Shown piece after piece: positions 48,942 through 58,760 of a DNA stretch of 64,000 nt. The notes beneath the pieces were generated by a model. It saw nothing but the letters and a program-made list of their open reading frames with translations, was not told the origin of the DNA and did no database searches. A program made the translations under genes and the position numbers. Source of the stretch: Pseudomonas baetica (GTDB lineage: Bacteria > Pseudomonadota > Gammaproteobacteria > Pseudomonadales > Pseudomonadaceae); the NCBI RefSeq assembly GCF_002813455.1, contig NZ_PHHE01000001.1:1798001-1862000 (forward strand). Reading direction: 5' to 3'. Each line of letters begins with the position of its first letter. Position 1 is the stretch's first letter.

Positions 48942-50129
48942 TCAGGAAATCGCCCGGCGCTTGAGCAGCAGGGTCAACCCCAAACCCGTCACCGACAACA
49001 GCGCCGCACTGAAGAAAATCCACGAATACCCCAGATTCAACGCCACTGCACCCATCAACGGCCCGGCCACCGCCAGCGCCAGATCGAAGAACACCGCATA
49101 AGCACTCAACCCGGCACCGCGGCTGGAATTGGGCACCTGCTTGATGGCTTCGACGCCCAACGCCGGATACACCAGCGAAAGCCCGAATCCGGCCAGTCCC
49201 GCGCCGATCAACGCATAGGCCGTGGAGGGCGCCAGCCACAACATCACCAGGCCTACGGTTTCCACGCTCATGCAGATGATCGCCGAGGTAAAGCCGCCAA
49301 AACGCGCGATCGCAGAAATGAACATCAACCGCGAGACGATGAAACACACACCGAACACCGTCAGGCAATACGCCGCGCCGCTCCAGCCACGGTTGAGGTA
49401 ATAGAGGGTGATGAACGTGGTCAGCGTGCCGTAGCCGATTGAAGCCAGGCTCAAACTGGCGCCATACGGTGCTATGCGGCCAAATACCGCCCAGAACGGC
49501 AGCCGTTCGCCACGCACCACCGGCACCGACGGTTTGTTGCGGATCAACAGCAGTGCCCCCGCCGCCAGTAGCGACAAGACAATGCCAAGGCTGGCAAAGC
49601 CGTATTCGGCCACCATCACCACGCCCAGCGGCGCGCCAATGGCAATCGCGCCATAAGACGCGATGCCGTTCCAGCCGATTGAGCGTGCCGTATGCTCTGC
49701 ACCGACCTGGCCCATGCACCAACTGATCGTGCCGACACCGATCAACCCTTGTGCGATGCCCAGCAGCAAACGCCCCAGTATCAGAATCAACAGGCTCGGC
49801 AGCGGGAAGTCCTGCAGGAGTGTGGACGCCAGGGTCAATACGCCACTCAGCACGATCCCCAGCAAGCCGTACACGATCGCCCGTTTGGTGCCGACCGTGT
49901 CCGACATCCGCCCGGCCATTGGCCGCGAGAGCAGGGTGGCCAAGTACTGTGAGCCGATCACCAGTCCGGCAATGATCGCGCTGAAACCCAGCTGTTCATG
50001 CACGTAACCGGGCAACACCGCAATCGTCAGGCCGATGCACAGGAAGGCAACAAAGGTATAGAAAACGATGGAGACGACCTGCAGAGTGATCGCCATGGAG
50101 CTTTGCGGGGGCAGTTGCTGCGCAGACAT
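48942..50129 (-). CDS. MFS transporter (YhhS-like)
   Basis: 395 residues, 12 predicted helices. The MFS motif A between helices 2 and 3 is seen as SRPMAGRMSDTVGTKRAIVY. The family closest in appearance is YhhS/arabinose-efflux-like exporters (LLGIAQGLIGVGTISWCMGQ, LGVEAIKQVPNSSRGAGLSA). Substrate unknown. The ATG at 50129 gives MSAQQLPPQSSMAITLQVVS; upstream readings cross a REPIN. Monocistronic. Confidence 0.88.
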   Translation of the reverse strand: MSAQQLPPQSSMAITLQVVSIVFYTFVAFLCIGLTIAVLPGYVHEQLGFSAIIAGLVIGSQYLATLLSRPMAGRMSDTVGTKRAIVYGLLGIVLSGVLTLASTLLQDFPLPSLLILILGRLLLGIAQGLIGVGTISWCMGQVGAEHTARSIGWNGIASYGAIAIGAPLGVVMVAEYGFASLGIVLSLLAAGALLLIRNKPSVPVVRGERLPFWAVFGRIAPYGASLSLASIGYGTLTTFITLYYLNRGWSGAAYCLTVFGVCFIVSRLMFISAIARFGGFTSAIICMSVETVGLVMLWLAPSTAYALIGAGLAGFGLSLVYPALGVEAIKQVPNSSRGAGLSAYAVFFDLALAVAGPLMGAVALNLGYSWIFFSAALLSVTGLGLTLLLKRRAIS

Positions 50130-50238
50130 GAGCACTCGTTCGCGGGCGGCGGTGGGAGAGTTCGCATCATGGCGTGGGCCTGAAATAAAAGAAAGCAGGC
50201 TAACTATTTTCCTGAGGATTGATGTTGTTGCTGACGGC

Positions 50239-50307
50239 CCCTTCGCGAGCAGGCTCGCTCCCACATTTGAAATGCATCCCCCTGTGGGAGCGAGCCTGCT
50301 CGCGAAG
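50239..50307. repeat. REPIN
   Basis: CTTCGCGAGCAGGCTCGCTC and inverse GAGCGAGCCTGCTCGCGAAG with a short 23-bp spacer. Confidence 0.9.
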
Positions 50308-50341
50308 TATCCGCACCACCGCATCGCTCACGCCAGAATGC

Positions 50342-50370
50342 AAAAAGCCCCGTCACATGGACAGGGCTTT
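50342..50370 (-). terminator. Intrinsic terminator after ybiT
   Basis: AAAGCCC paired with GGGCTTT, with an inner GTC/GAC pairing; an A-run on the left gives TTTTT on the minus strand. Confidence 0.75.
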
Positions 50371-50390
50371 CAGTGAGCGCAAATTGAGTC

Positions 50391-51977
50391 CTAGAACACC
50401 ACACCCTGACTGCGCAGGTAGTCATCATAGGTGCCGCTGAAGTCGGTCACGCCATCCGGGCTCAGCTCGATGATGCGCGTGGCCAGGGACGATACGAACT
50501 CACGGTCGTGGCTGACGAAGATCAGCGTGCCCGGGTAGTTTTCCAGCGCCAGGTTCAGCGCCTCGATCGATTCCATGTCCAGGTGGTTGGTCGGTTCGTC
50601 CATGATCAGCACGTTCGGCTTTTGCAGGATCAGCTTGCCGAACAGCATGCGACCTTGCTCACCACCGGAAATCACTTTGACCGACTTGAGGATCTCGTCG
50701 TTGGAGAACAGCATGCGGCCCAAAGTACCGCGAATCATCTGCTCGCCCTGGGTCCACTGACCCATCCAGTCGAACAGCGTGACGTCGTCTTCGAAGTCGT
50801 GCGCGTGGTCCTGAGCGTAGTAGCCCAGTTCCGCGGCGTCGGTCCACTTGACGCTACCGGCATCCGGGGTCAGTTCGTTGACCAGGGTGCGCAGCAGGGT
50901 GGTTTTACCGATACCGTTCGGGCCGATGATGGCTACGCGCTCGCCGGCTTCAACCTGGAAGCTGAAGTCCTTGAACAACGGCTTGCCGTCGAAGCCTTTG
51001 GCCATTTTTTCGACCATGACTGCCTGACGGTGCAGCTTTTTGTTCTGCTCGAAACGGATGAACGGACTCACGCGGCTCGACGGCTTGACCTCGGCCAGCT
51101 GGATCTTGTCGATCGCTTTGGCGCGGGAAGTGGCCTGCTTGGCTTTCGAGGCGTTGGCCGAAAAGCGGCTGACGAACGATTGCAGTTCGGAAATCTGCGC
51201 TTTCTTCTTGGCGTTGTCCGACAGCAGTTGCTCGCGGGACTGGGTCGCCACGGTCATGTACTCGTCGTAGTTGCCCGGGAACAGACGCAGCTCGCCGTAG
51301 TCCAGGTCAGCCATGTGGGTACACACGCTGTTCAGGAAGTGACGGTCGTGAGAGATGATGATCATCAGGCTGTTACGCTGGGTCAGAACGTTTTCCAGCC
51401 AGCGAATGGTGTTGATGTCCAGGTGGTTGGTCGGTTCGTCGAGCAACAGCACTTCCGGATCGGAGAACAGTGCCTGCGCCAGCAACACACGCAGCTTCCA
51501 GCCTGGCGACACTTCGCTCATCGGGCCGAAATGCTGCTCGATGCCGATACCCAGGCCCAGCAGCAGTTCACCGGCACGGGATTCGGCGGTGTAGCCGTCC
51601 ATTTCGGCGAATTCGGTTTCCAGCTCGGCCACGGCCATGCCGTCTTCTTCGCTCATTTCTGGCAGCGAATAGATACGATCGCGCTCGGCCTTGACCTTCC
51701 ACAGCTCTTCGTGACCCATGATCACGGTATCGATCACGGTGAATTCTTCGTAGGCGAACTGATCCTGACGCAATTTACCCAGGCGCACGTTCGGCTCGAG
51801 CATGACCTGACCACCGGACGGGTCGAGGTCGCCGCCGAGGATTTTCATGAAGGTCGACTTGCCGCAACCGTTGGCGCCGATCAGGCCATAACGGTTGCCC
51901 GCGCCAAATTTGACCGAAACGTTTTCGAACAGCGGCTTGGCGCCGAACTGCATCGTGATGTTAGCTGTGGAGATCAA
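50391..51977 (-). CDS. ybiT: ABC-F ATPase YbiT (TTG start)
   Basis: A 528-residue cytoplasmic protein with two tandem ATP-binding cassettes and no membrane domain. ABC-F proteins bind the ribosome E-site and relieve stalled translation. Cassette 1: Walker [10 protein letters not shown], signature-like [15 protein letters not shown], Walker [13 protein letters not shown]. Cassette 2: Walker [33 protein letters not shown]. The inter-domain linker is basic ([20 protein letters not shown]). The N-terminus ([20 protein letters not shown]) matches YbiT rather than EttA or Uup. The start is TTG at 51977, with AGGTAAGG upstream. Monocistronic. Confidence 0.93.
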   Translation of the reverse strand: MISTANITMQFGAKPLFENVSVKFGAGNRYGLIGANGCGKSTFMKILGGDLDPSGGQVMLEPNVRLGKLRQDQFAYEEFTVIDTVIMGHEELWKVKAERDRIYSLPEMSEEDGMAVAELETEFAEMDGYTAESRAGELLLGLGIGIEQHFGPMSEVSPGWKLRVLLAQALFSDPEVLLLDEPTNHLDINTIRWLENVLTQRNSLMIIISHDRHFLNSVCTHMADLDYGELRLFPGNYDEYMTVATQSREQLLSDNAKKKAQISELQSFVSRFSANASKAKQATSRAKAIDKIQLAEVKPSSRVSPFIRFEQNKKLHRQAVMVEKMAKGFDGKPLFKDFSFQVEAGERVAIIGPNGIGKTTLLRTLVNELTPDAGSVKWTDAAELGYYAQDHAHDFEDDVTLFDWMGQWTQGEQMIRGTLGRMLFSNDEILKSVKVISGGEQGRMLFGKLILQKPNVLIMDEPTNHLDMESIEALNLALENYPGTLIFVSHDREFVSSLATRIIELSPDGVTDFSGTYDDYLRSQGVVF

Positions 51978-52459
51978 TTACCTTACCTATCAATGGGTTA
52001 GAGCTGGTGTTTTGTTTGCCTGATACCGCTTCGATACCAATCCGGAGCTTTGCCAGCTCCACCCAGTCTGAGCTTGAGTTAATTCAACGCGCATACGTCG
52101 CCAGCACCGTTGACCGCTGTGGCCACGCTGCTGAACGACGAATACGGGGTCTGTGTTTGGACATTGCGCGCATTGTCGCATAAGTACGGCGGCAGTTGTA
52201 TGACGGGCGATAACGAACCTTGCGCTGATGAGGGTTAATGCTTTTGCCAGTCACTCTGACGTGAGCAGTCCAGGCTCCGGGCGCGAAGTGCTGCTTTCAG
52301 GCACGGCGCAAGGTAGTGGCGAAATGTCTGACAGAAACTTTCCTTCTGGCGGTGGTCTTTGTCTTCGATGCCGAATGACCTGCCGATGAGTGACGTGTGC
52401 TTGTAGAAAAAAACCGCAGTCCCTGTTTCCATGCGTCAGTGAAGGAAAAAGGAAAGCAC
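51978..52459. other. Intergenic region without a recognisable gene
   Basis: 482 bp between divergent genes. No conserved reading frame, repeat or riboswitch was recognised. It should carry the promoters of ybiT and the glycosidase-like gene. Confidence 0.5.
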
Positions 52460-54700
52460 ATGCCATTCATTGCTCGCTGTCTGCTGTTGATTGGCCTCAT
52501 GCTGATTCCGTCGTGGGCGAGTGCCAATGTCTTGCTGGAAAACGCGCTGTGGCGCGTTGAAATCGATCCGGCAACGCTGGCCATTCAAGTCACGCCGTCC
52601 CAGGCGAATACCGTACAGGCTTCGGTGGGCGTCGCCGCGCATGGGGTCAGTGGCCTGACCCAGACCGCCAACCGCATCGATTGGCGCTGGGATGATGGCG
52701 CCTGGCGCCTGAGTGCCAGTCTCGATCAGCGCGATCTGTCGCTGTCCATTACCGCCCGTGATTCCGGTGAACTGGGTTTTCTCCGACAACCTGGCCGCGC
52801 TATGGGCAACGGCTTGATCTGGCCGCTGGCCGAAGGGCATTACGTGCCGGCAGGCGATGCAGTGTGGCAAGGCTTTCTCCTCGAACAGGGCGAGCTCAAT
52901 AGCACGCAGGACCTGAGCCTGCCCCTGTGGGGTGTCGACCACGGCAGCTTCACGCTCAATTGGCTGCTGACCAATCCTTATAACAATCGTCTGACTTTCA
53001 GTGCCGAGGGTAAAAACCTCGGCCTGGCCGTACGCCATGAATTCACCTCGCTTGAACCGGACAAACCGCTGACCTTCCTACTTTCGCTGGGCACCGCCGA
53101 TCCGCTGGCACCGGCCAAACGCTATCGACGTTGGCTGATCGACAACGGCCAATACGAACCCTTGAGTGAAAAACTGCAAAAAACGCCACAAGCAAAAAAA
53201 ATCCTCGGCGCCAGCCATATTTATTTGTGGGGCAATGACCTGCTCGGACCAAAGGACGTCCGCAGTTGGCCGGCACTGGTGAAACTGCTGCGCGGCAATG
53301 GCGCGCTGGCCAGCGAGTTGCGTAGCCGTTTTGATGCTGAAACCCGCGATATTCTGGCGAACGCGCAACCGCCGCTGAATCGCTATCAAATGGCGACATT
53401 GCTGCGCAGTCTCAATGGCGCCCTCAACACCCAGGCCAGAAAGTCCTGGCAGGCCGTCGTCGAACCGGACATGCAGCAACTCGCCGAGGGCTACGGCACG
53501 TTGCGCGCGGAGCTGGCCAGCACATTTTCCGAGGCGCTGACCGCGTCTGCGCAGGGTTGGGGCAGTAGCTTGTCATCGAGTACTTTTGCGCAGTTGAAGG
53601 CAGCCGGGTTGTCGCGCCTATGGATTGGACTGGGCGAAGGCTGGGAGGGCGGCCTCTGGCACCCCGAAGCGGTGCGCGAAGGCGTAGCGGCGGGGTATCT
53701 GCTGGCGCCTTATGACTCCTATGAAACAGCGCTCACGGCCACTGAGAATCCGGACTGGACCACGGCGCACCTGGGCTCGCGAGCCAACCGACAGTGCGCG
53801 ATCGTGTTGAACAGTGGTCAATTCAAACGCGGATTTCAGCAGTCGGGCCATTACACCGATCCACGCTGCGTGCGCCCGTTACTGGAGGCTCGCATCAAGG
53901 CAGTACAGGCTGGCGCCGGCTTCAATAGCTGGTTTCTCGATGCTTATGCCACCGGGATGCTGTTCGACAGTTACCAGGCAGATAGCCCTCTGACGCAAGC
54001 GCAAAATGCCCAGGGCAATATCGAAGCTTCACGCTGGCTGAACGAAACCCTGCAGTTGCCGAGCGGCTCCGAGGACGGCAACGCCACCACAGCGCAAGGC
54101 GTGCTGTTTGCCCACGGCATGCAGACGCCGGTCATTGGCTGGGGCGACCCGGACATGAGCAAGAACCGCAAATCGCCGTATTACGTCGGACGTTGGTTCC
54201 CTGACGAACAGCCGCAAGTGTTTTTCAAAAGCGTTCCGCTCAAAGAGCCTTATCGCACAGTGCATTTTGCGCCCCAGACACGTTTGCCGTTGTATCAGGC
54301 GGTGTTCCACGGATCAGTCATCACCACGCATCACTGGCTGTTCGACAGCTTGAAGTTGAGCAATGTGCGCGCCGAGAATCAGTTGAGCCAGTTGCTCTAC
54401 AACGTCCCGCCGCTGTATCACCTCAGCGCTGCGACATTAAAACAACGCTTGCCATTGATCGCGAAGCAGGACGCCTTCTTCCGGCCGCTCCACGAGCGTC
54501 TGGCGCTACAGCAAATGACTGACTTTCAGTGGGTGAGCGGGGACAGGCTGGTGCAACGGACCACCTTCGCCGATGGAACGCAGTTGCTGGCCAATTTTGA
54601 CAAGCGTGAACGTGAAGTGGCGGGTCACAAGCTCGCAGGGCAGAGCATCAGTGTTTTTGAAAACAACCAAAGAGTAAATGTATTCCAGGTATCGCAGTGA
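52460..54700 (+). CDS. Exported putative glycoside hydrolase
   Basis: 746 residues with a signal peptide (MPFIARCLLLIGLMLIPSWA, cut after ASA). The N-terminal ~250 residues look like a beta-sandwich (ALWRVEIDPATLAIQVTPSQ, GVDHGSFTLNWLLTNPYNNR). The middle and C-terminal part looks like a TIM-barrel glycosidase with acidic sites in FNSWFLDAYATGMLFDSYQA and TPVIGWGDPDMSKNRKSPYY. The pattern reminds me of GH101-like / DUF5696 proteins, but I am not certain of the family. AAAGGAAAG precedes the ATG. It lies alone, upstream of lpxO. A periplasmic or secreted action on a glycan is inferred. Confidence 0.6.
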   Translation: MPFIARCLLLIGLMLIPSWASANVLLENALWRVEIDPATLAIQVTPSQANTVQASVGVAAHGVSGLTQTANRIDWRWDDGAWRLSASLDQRDLSLSITARDSGELGFLRQPGRAMGNGLIWPLAEGHYVPAGDAVWQGFLLEQGELNSTQDLSLPLWGVDHGSFTLNWLLTNPYNNRLTFSAEGKNLGLAVRHEFTSLEPDKPLTFLLSLGTADPLAPAKRYRRWLIDNGQYEPLSEKLQKTPQAKKILGASHIYLWGNDLLGPKDVRSWPALVKLLRGNGALASELRSRFDAETRDILANAQPPLNRYQMATLLRSLNGALNTQARKSWQAVVEPDMQQLAEGYGTLRAELASTFSEALTASAQGWGSSLSSSTFAQLKAAGLSRLWIGLGEGWEGGLWHPEAVREGVAAGYLLAPYDSYETALTATENPDWTTAHLGSRANRQCAIVLNSGQFKRGFQQSGHYTDPRCVRPLLEARIKAVQAGAGFNSWFLDAYATGMLFDSYQADSPLTQAQNAQGNIEASRWLNETLQLPSGSEDGNATTAQGVLFAHGMQTPVIGWGDPDMSKNRKSPYYVGRWFPDEQPQVFFKSVPLKEPYRTVHFAPQTRLPLYQAVFHGSVITTHHWLFDSLKLSNVRAENQLSQLLYNVPPLYHLSAATLKQRLPLIAKQDAFFRPLHERLALQQMTDFQWVSGDRLVQRTTFADGTQLLANFDKREREVAGHKLAGQSISVFENNQRVNVFQVSQ

Positions 54701-55009
54701 CACGCGTCATTGCGCCTCCGTTGCGTACCGGTATCAGGTGCAAGCCCCACGGTTTCGGGCCTTTGGACGATCGGGGGGCAGTGCCATCAGTGGCGCATTG
54801 CAGATTCGCGTGACAGATTTTCACAGATGAGGTTCACCATCGGTTACAAAGTGTGGCTAAAATGCCAGCGAATTACCCAAAAGCCGCTAACGGCATGGGC
54901 TCAAGGACGTGCCACCGGGACGATTTTCTGTATTTATGCCACTGCTGCAGACGCTGGCCCAAAGCCGGCAGACGCGCAGTTTGTTCACTTTTGACGTGTG
55001 ACGATTTCC
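54701..55009. other. Intergenic region before lpxO
   Basis: 309 bp with no supported gene; low-quality reading frames only. It presumably holds the lpxO promoter. PhoPQ control of lpxO is known in Salmonella, but no PhoP box was recognised here. Confidence 0.4.
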
Positions 55010-55909
55010 GTGAAACTCATCATTGCCGCTATTTATGTCATTTCCATTGCATACGTTCACTTGCGTGGACGGGTGCGCCACAAGTTGGGTCGGCAATTGA
55101 GCGACCACTCGACGTTCCTCGCGCCGATCAACTGCTTTTTGTACCTGTTCTCGAAAAAGCCGAACAAGCCGTTCCTCGATCCGGCTGAGTTTCCTGACCT
55201 GAGTCCGTTGCAGGCGCATTGGGAAGAGATCCGCGAAGAAGGGCAGAATCTGCTCCGCGCCGGTGAAATCAAGCGTTCGAACCAGTACGACGATGTCGGT
55301 TTCAACTCGTTCTTCAAAACCGGCTGGAAGCGTTTCTACCTCAAGTGGTACGGCGACAGCCATCCATCGGCGATGAAGCTGTGCCCGCGTACCACAGAAC
55401 TGGTGCAGAGCATCGGTTCAATCAAGGCCGCCATGTTTGCCGAACTGCCGCCGGGCTCCAAGCTGGTCCGTCACCGCGACCCGTATGCCGGCTCCTACCG
55501 CTATCACCTGGGTCTGGAAACGCCGAACGATGCCGGCTGCTACATCAATGTCGACGGTGAAAACTATCACTGGCGCGACGGTGAAGCGGTGATGTTCGAT
55601 GAGACCTTCATCCATTACGCGGAAAACACCACGGACAAAAACCGTATCATTCTGTTCTGCGACATTGAGCGACCGATGAAGTATCGCTGGGCCGCGGCGT
55701 TCAATGGTTGGTTCAGCCGCACCGTGATGTCTGCGGCGGGTGCGCCGAACGATGCCGGTGACCGCACCGGCGGCATCAACCGTTTCTTCACAAAAATCTA
55801 CAAGATTCGCCTGCGCGGTAAAGAGCTGAAAAAACGTAATCGTGCGCGCTATTACCTGGAAAAATGGGCGATCTTTGGTGGTTTGCTGGCCGTTTTCATT
55901 CTGATCTGA
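55010..55909 (+). CDS. lpxO: Lipid A hydroxylase LpxO (Asp/Asn beta-hydroxylase family)
   Basis: Fe(II)/2-oxoglutarate-dependent enzyme that 2-hydroxylates the secondary acyl chain of lipid A at the inner face of the cytoplasmic membrane. 299 residues. An N-terminal membrane anchor (VKLIIAAIYVISIAYVHLRG) and a C-terminal one (WAIFGGLLAVFILI) flank a hydroxylase core. The core has the metal ligands in KLVRHRDPYAGSYRYHLGLE (His-x-Asp-like) and in FIHYAENTTDKNRIILFCDI. GTG at 55010 fits the usual MKLI start; an in-frame GTG at 54998 would add four residues. Confidence 0.9.
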   Translation: MKLIIAAIYVISIAYVHLRGRVRHKLGRQLSDHSTFLAPINCFLYLFSKKPNKPFLDPAEFPDLSPLQAHWEEIREEGQNLLRAGEIKRSNQYDDVGFNSFFKTGWKRFYLKWYGDSHPSAMKLCPRTTELVQSIGSIKAAMFAELPPGSKLVRHRDPYAGSYRYHLGLETPNDAGCYINVDGENYHWRDGEAVMFDETFIHYAENTTDKNRIILFCDIERPMKYRWAAAFNGWFSRTVMSAAGAPNDAGDRTGGINRFFTKIYKIRLRGKELKKRNRARYYLEKWAIFGGLLAVFILI

Positions 55910-55930
55910 ATAGGTTGTGAATGAGCTGAC

Positions 55931-56025
55931 GCCATCGCTGGCAAGACAGCTCCCACAGTGCTCGATGTGATACACAGACTTCATTCACGCGGCTAAACCC
56001 TGTGGGAGCTGGCTTGCCAGCGATG
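55931..56025. repeat. REP-like inverted pair, second family
   Basis: GCCATCGCTGGCAAGACAGC and TCCCACAG face TGTGGGAGCTGGCTTGCCAG and CGATG. This variant (CATCGCTGGCAAG) also occurs as a single short hairpin at 63799. Confidence 0.8.
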
Positions 56026-56071
56026 ACTGTCGCAAAAGCAACCTGTCAGTTGCCTGACAATCCCTCAGTTG

Positions 56072-56938
56072 TCATTCCCCGGACGCTTTTCGGGTGCGTT
56101 TGGCCGGTGCTGCTTTGGTGGCTGTCCTGGCCTTCGGCTTGGCCGGTGCCTTGCCACCCAGGCTGCGTTTAAGCAGCTCGGTCAAGTCGATCACATCGGC
56201 CGTCTTGCGCGCTTGTTCGCCACCCACCGTCTCGACGTCCTCGATCTTGCCTTCATGGGCCTTCTTATCCACCAGCGCCATGATCTTGTCTTCGAACTCG
56301 TCTTTGTAATCTTCCGGCGTCCAGTCGCCGCTCATGTCCTGAACCAGCCGCTTGGCCATGTCCAATTCACCTTTGGCCAGCTGTGGCTTGGTGACTTCGC
56401 TGCCAAGTTCCAGTTGATCAAGGCCGCGCACCTCTTGCGGCCAGCGCAACTTGACCAGTACCAATGCTGACTCCAGCGGCATCAGCGCCGCCAGATACTG
56501 CCGCGTATGCAAAACCACGCGGGCGAGGGCGACTTTGTTGGTTTTGCTCAAGGTTTCACGCAGCAGCGCATAGACCTTGCCGCCGCGTTTATCCGGCGCC
56601 AGGTAATAGGGCGTGTCGATGTTCTGCAGCGGAATCTGCTCGGCGTCGACAAAGGAAAAAATGTCGATGGTCTGCGTCGAAACCGGATGCGCCGAGCGGA
56701 TTTCTTCTTCGCTCAGCACTACGTAACGGCCCTTTTCGTAAGCCACGCCTTTGACGATGTTTTCCTTGGTGACCTCCTTGCCGGTGACCTTGTTGACCCG
56801 TTTGTAGCCCACTGGATCCATGCTGCGGCTGTCGAGCCAGTCGAAATCGACGCCCTGCGAGGACGTCGCCGACACCAGCGCGACAGGGATATGAACCAGT
56901 CCGAAACTGATCGCGCCTTTCCAGATTGCCCGAGCCAT
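56072..56938 (-). CDS. ku: Ku protein, non-homologous end joining
   Basis: A 288-residue bacterial Ku that binds DNA ends as a homodimer and recruits LigD. The Ku core is seen as WKGAISFGLVHIPVALVSAT, RVNKVTGKEVTKENIVKGVA and YYLAPDKRGGKVYALLRETL. A C-terminal Lys/Ala/Arg-rich tail (APAKPKARTATKAAPAKRTR) is the DNA-binding extension of many Ku proteins. No ligD is adjacent in the window. Monocistronic; a REP pair lies downstream. Confidence 0.95.
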   Translation of the reverse strand: MARAIWKGAISFGLVHIPVALVSATSSQGVDFDWLDSRSMDPVGYKRVNKVTGKEVTKENIVKGVAYEKGRYVVLSEEEIRSAHPVSTQTIDIFSFVDAEQIPLQNIDTPYYLAPDKRGGKVYALLRETLSKTNKVALARVVLHTRQYLAALMPLESALVLVKLRWPQEVRGLDQLELGSEVTKPQLAKGELDMAKRLVQDMSGDWTPEDYKDEFEDKIMALVDKKAHEGKIEDVETVGGEQARKTADVIDLTELLKRSLGGKAPAKPKARTATKAAPAKRTRKASGE

Positions 56939-57127
56939 GGTGAGTTCTCCGAGTGATGTTCAGGTGACCTGTACGCGGGCGCGAAAGTTTCCAGTGTGTG
57001 CGGCGGTTTCCGATGACTTGGTCAAGCCGTGTTACATGTTGTTTAAGGGCGATGGGTTAACAAATCCGAACCCACGGCGTAGCGTGGACTCGAAGGCTCT
57101 GTTCCCTGCACGTCGAGAGGCCGCCCC

Positions 57128-57448
57128 ATGAACCGGATTATGTTTGGCATCGCCGTCCTGGCACTCAGTGGCGGTCTGGTTCATGCCGACGTCGTGCTGG
57201 CTCAAAGCCCGACCGGCAACAGCAACAACCCCTACAACAGCCCGATCCGCCGGGCCAATCCCAACAGCCTGCAGGGCACCCAACCCAGCGCTCCGGCCAT
57301 TCGCGGGCCGGGCACGGTGCCGACACCGCGTCAGCCCACCGTCGAGAACCGTGGCATTGGCAACGGCCAGCCGATCCGCTCGGTGCCGAGTACGCCACCG
57401 ACCTTCATCCCCAATCCGCCTCCACGCGGTAGCGGTAGCAACCGTTGA
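57128..57448 (+). CDS. Exported proline/asparagine-rich small protein
   Basis: 106 residues starting MNRIMFGIAVLALSGGLVHA (signal peptide). The mature part is low-complexity: SPTGNSNNPYNSPIRRANPN, PSAPAIRGPGTVPTPRQP and PPTFIPNPPPRGSGSNR. It has no known domain. It lies 52 bp before the sugar dehydrogenase gene and reads the same way, so co-transcription is possible. Function unknown. Confidence 0.7.
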   Translation: MNRIMFGIAVLALSGGLVHADVVLAQSPTGNSNNPYNSPIRRANPNSLQGTQPSAPAIRGPGTVPTPRQPTVENRGIGNGQPIRSVPSTPPTFIPNPPPRGSGSNR

Positions 57449-57500
57449 ACGGCAGGACTGACGTTCTGTCAGCCATTCAAATGAACAAAAGGAATCGTGC

Positions 57501-58655
57501 ATGTTGCGTAAAACCCTTTTAGCCACGCTGTGCACCGGCGCGCTGGTCAGTGTTCCGGCATTCGCCGCAGCGCCCAAAGAGCTGCAAAGCGAGCAGGGCA
57601 CCCTTGAAGTCACCACGATTAGTCAGGGCCTGGAGCATCCGTGGGCTTTGGCGTTTCTGCCGGATCGCCAGGGCATGCTGGTAACCGAACGGCCGGGCAA
57701 TCTGCGGGTCGTCGGTGCCGATGGCAAGTTGTCGGCACCGATCAGCGGTGTACCGAAGGTCTGGGCCAAGGGGCAGGGCGGTTTGCTCGATGTGGTGCTG
57801 TCGCCGGACTTTAAACAGGATCGGCTGGTGTATCTGTCGTACGCCGAGGGCGGTGGTGCCGGCGACAAGGCCGGGACGGCCGTGGGACGCGGGCGCTTGT
57901 CTGACGATTTGCAGACGCTGAAAGACTTCAAGGTGATCTTCCGCCAGGAGCCGAAACTCTCGACCGGCAACCACTTCGGCTCACGCCTGGTGTTTGACCG
58001 CGACGGTTATCTGTTCATTACCCTCGGTGAGAACAACGACCGGCCGACCGCGCAGGATCTCGACAAGCTGCAAGGCAAGATCGTGCGGATCTACCCGGAC
58101 GGCAAAGTACCGGACGACAACCCGTTCGTGGGGCAGTCCGGCGTGCGCCCCGAGATCTGGGCCTACGGCATCCGCAACCCGCAGGGTGCAGCGCTCAATC
58201 CGTGGAACGGCACAATCTGGGAGAACGAACACGGCCCGCGTGGCGGCGATGAAGTGAACATCATCGAGCGCGGTAAGAACTACGGCTGGCCGTTGGCGAC
58301 CCATGGCATCAACTATTCGCTGCAGCCGATTCCGGAAGCCAAAGGCAAAAGCGTTGAAGGAGGCGTTGATCCACGCCACGTCTGGGAAAAATCACCGGGC
58401 GTCACGGGCATGGCGTTTTACGATGCCGATCGCTTCAAGCTGTGGCAGCAGAACCTGTTTATTGGCGCGCTAGTGAGTCAGGAGTTGATTCGCCTGCAGT
58501 TCGATGGCGACAAAGTTGTGCATGAAGAGCGCTTGCTCGGTGAGCTGCAGCAGCGTATTCGCGACGTGCGCCAGGGCCCGGATGGTTACTTGTATGTGCT
58601 GACGGATGAGGACAATGGCGCGCTCTACAAAATCGGCCTGAAACCCACACCTTGA
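57501..58655 (+). CDS. PQQ-dependent aldose sugar dehydrogenase (YliI-like)
   Basis: A 384-residue periplasmic six-bladed propeller that oxidises aldoses with PQQ. The signal peptide is MLRKTLLATLCTGALVSVPA. Family markers are LEHPWALAFLPDRQGMLVTE, the catalytic-His region STGNHFGSRLVFDRDGYLFI, IWENEHGPRGGDEVNIIERG with a Ca/PQQ site, and KNYGWPLATHGINY. Length and pattern match soluble Asd/YliI proteins rather than membrane Gcd. AAAGGAA precedes the ATG. Confidence 0.92.
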   Translation: MLRKTLLATLCTGALVSVPAFAAAPKELQSEQGTLEVTTISQGLEHPWALAFLPDRQGMLVTERPGNLRVVGADGKLSAPISGVPKVWAKGQGGLLDVVLSPDFKQDRLVYLSYAEGGGAGDKAGTAVGRGRLSDDLQTLKDFKVIFRQEPKLSTGNHFGSRLVFDRDGYLFITLGENNDRPTAQDLDKLQGKIVRIYPDGKVPDDNPFVGQSGVRPEIWAYGIRNPQGAALNPWNGTIWENEHGPRGGDEVNIIERGKNYGWPLATHGINYSLQPIPEAKGKSVEGGVDPRHVWEKSPGVTGMAFYDADRFKLWQQNLFIGALVSQELIRLQFDGDKVVHEERLLGELQQRIRDVRQGPDGYLYVLTDEDNGALYKIGLKPTP

Positions 58656-58673
58656 AATACATTCCCTGTAGGC

Positions 58674-58752
58674 GCTGGCGCAGGCGGCGATCTTTTGATC
58701 TGATTTTTTTAGATCAAGATCAAAAGATCGCCGCCTTCGGTAGCTCCTGTAG
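58674..58752. repeat. Inverted repeat of the GATCTTTTGAT type
   Basis: GGCGGCGATCTTTTGATCT and its complement AGATCAAAAGATCGCCGCC form a long hairpin, with outer CTGTAGG...CTCCTGTAG remnants. It separates the convergent dehydrogenase and C39 genes and may end transcription. Confidence 0.8.
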
Positions 58753-58760
58753 CGCTAGGC

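Noticed and set aside
50508..52001. 497-codon open frame on plus opposite ybiT
   Set aside because: Shadow of two well-formed ABC cassettes.
52235..52432. Short minus-strand frames in the 51978-52459 gap
   Set aside because: No ribosome site, no conserved-looking sequence, and several overlapping alternatives of equal quality.
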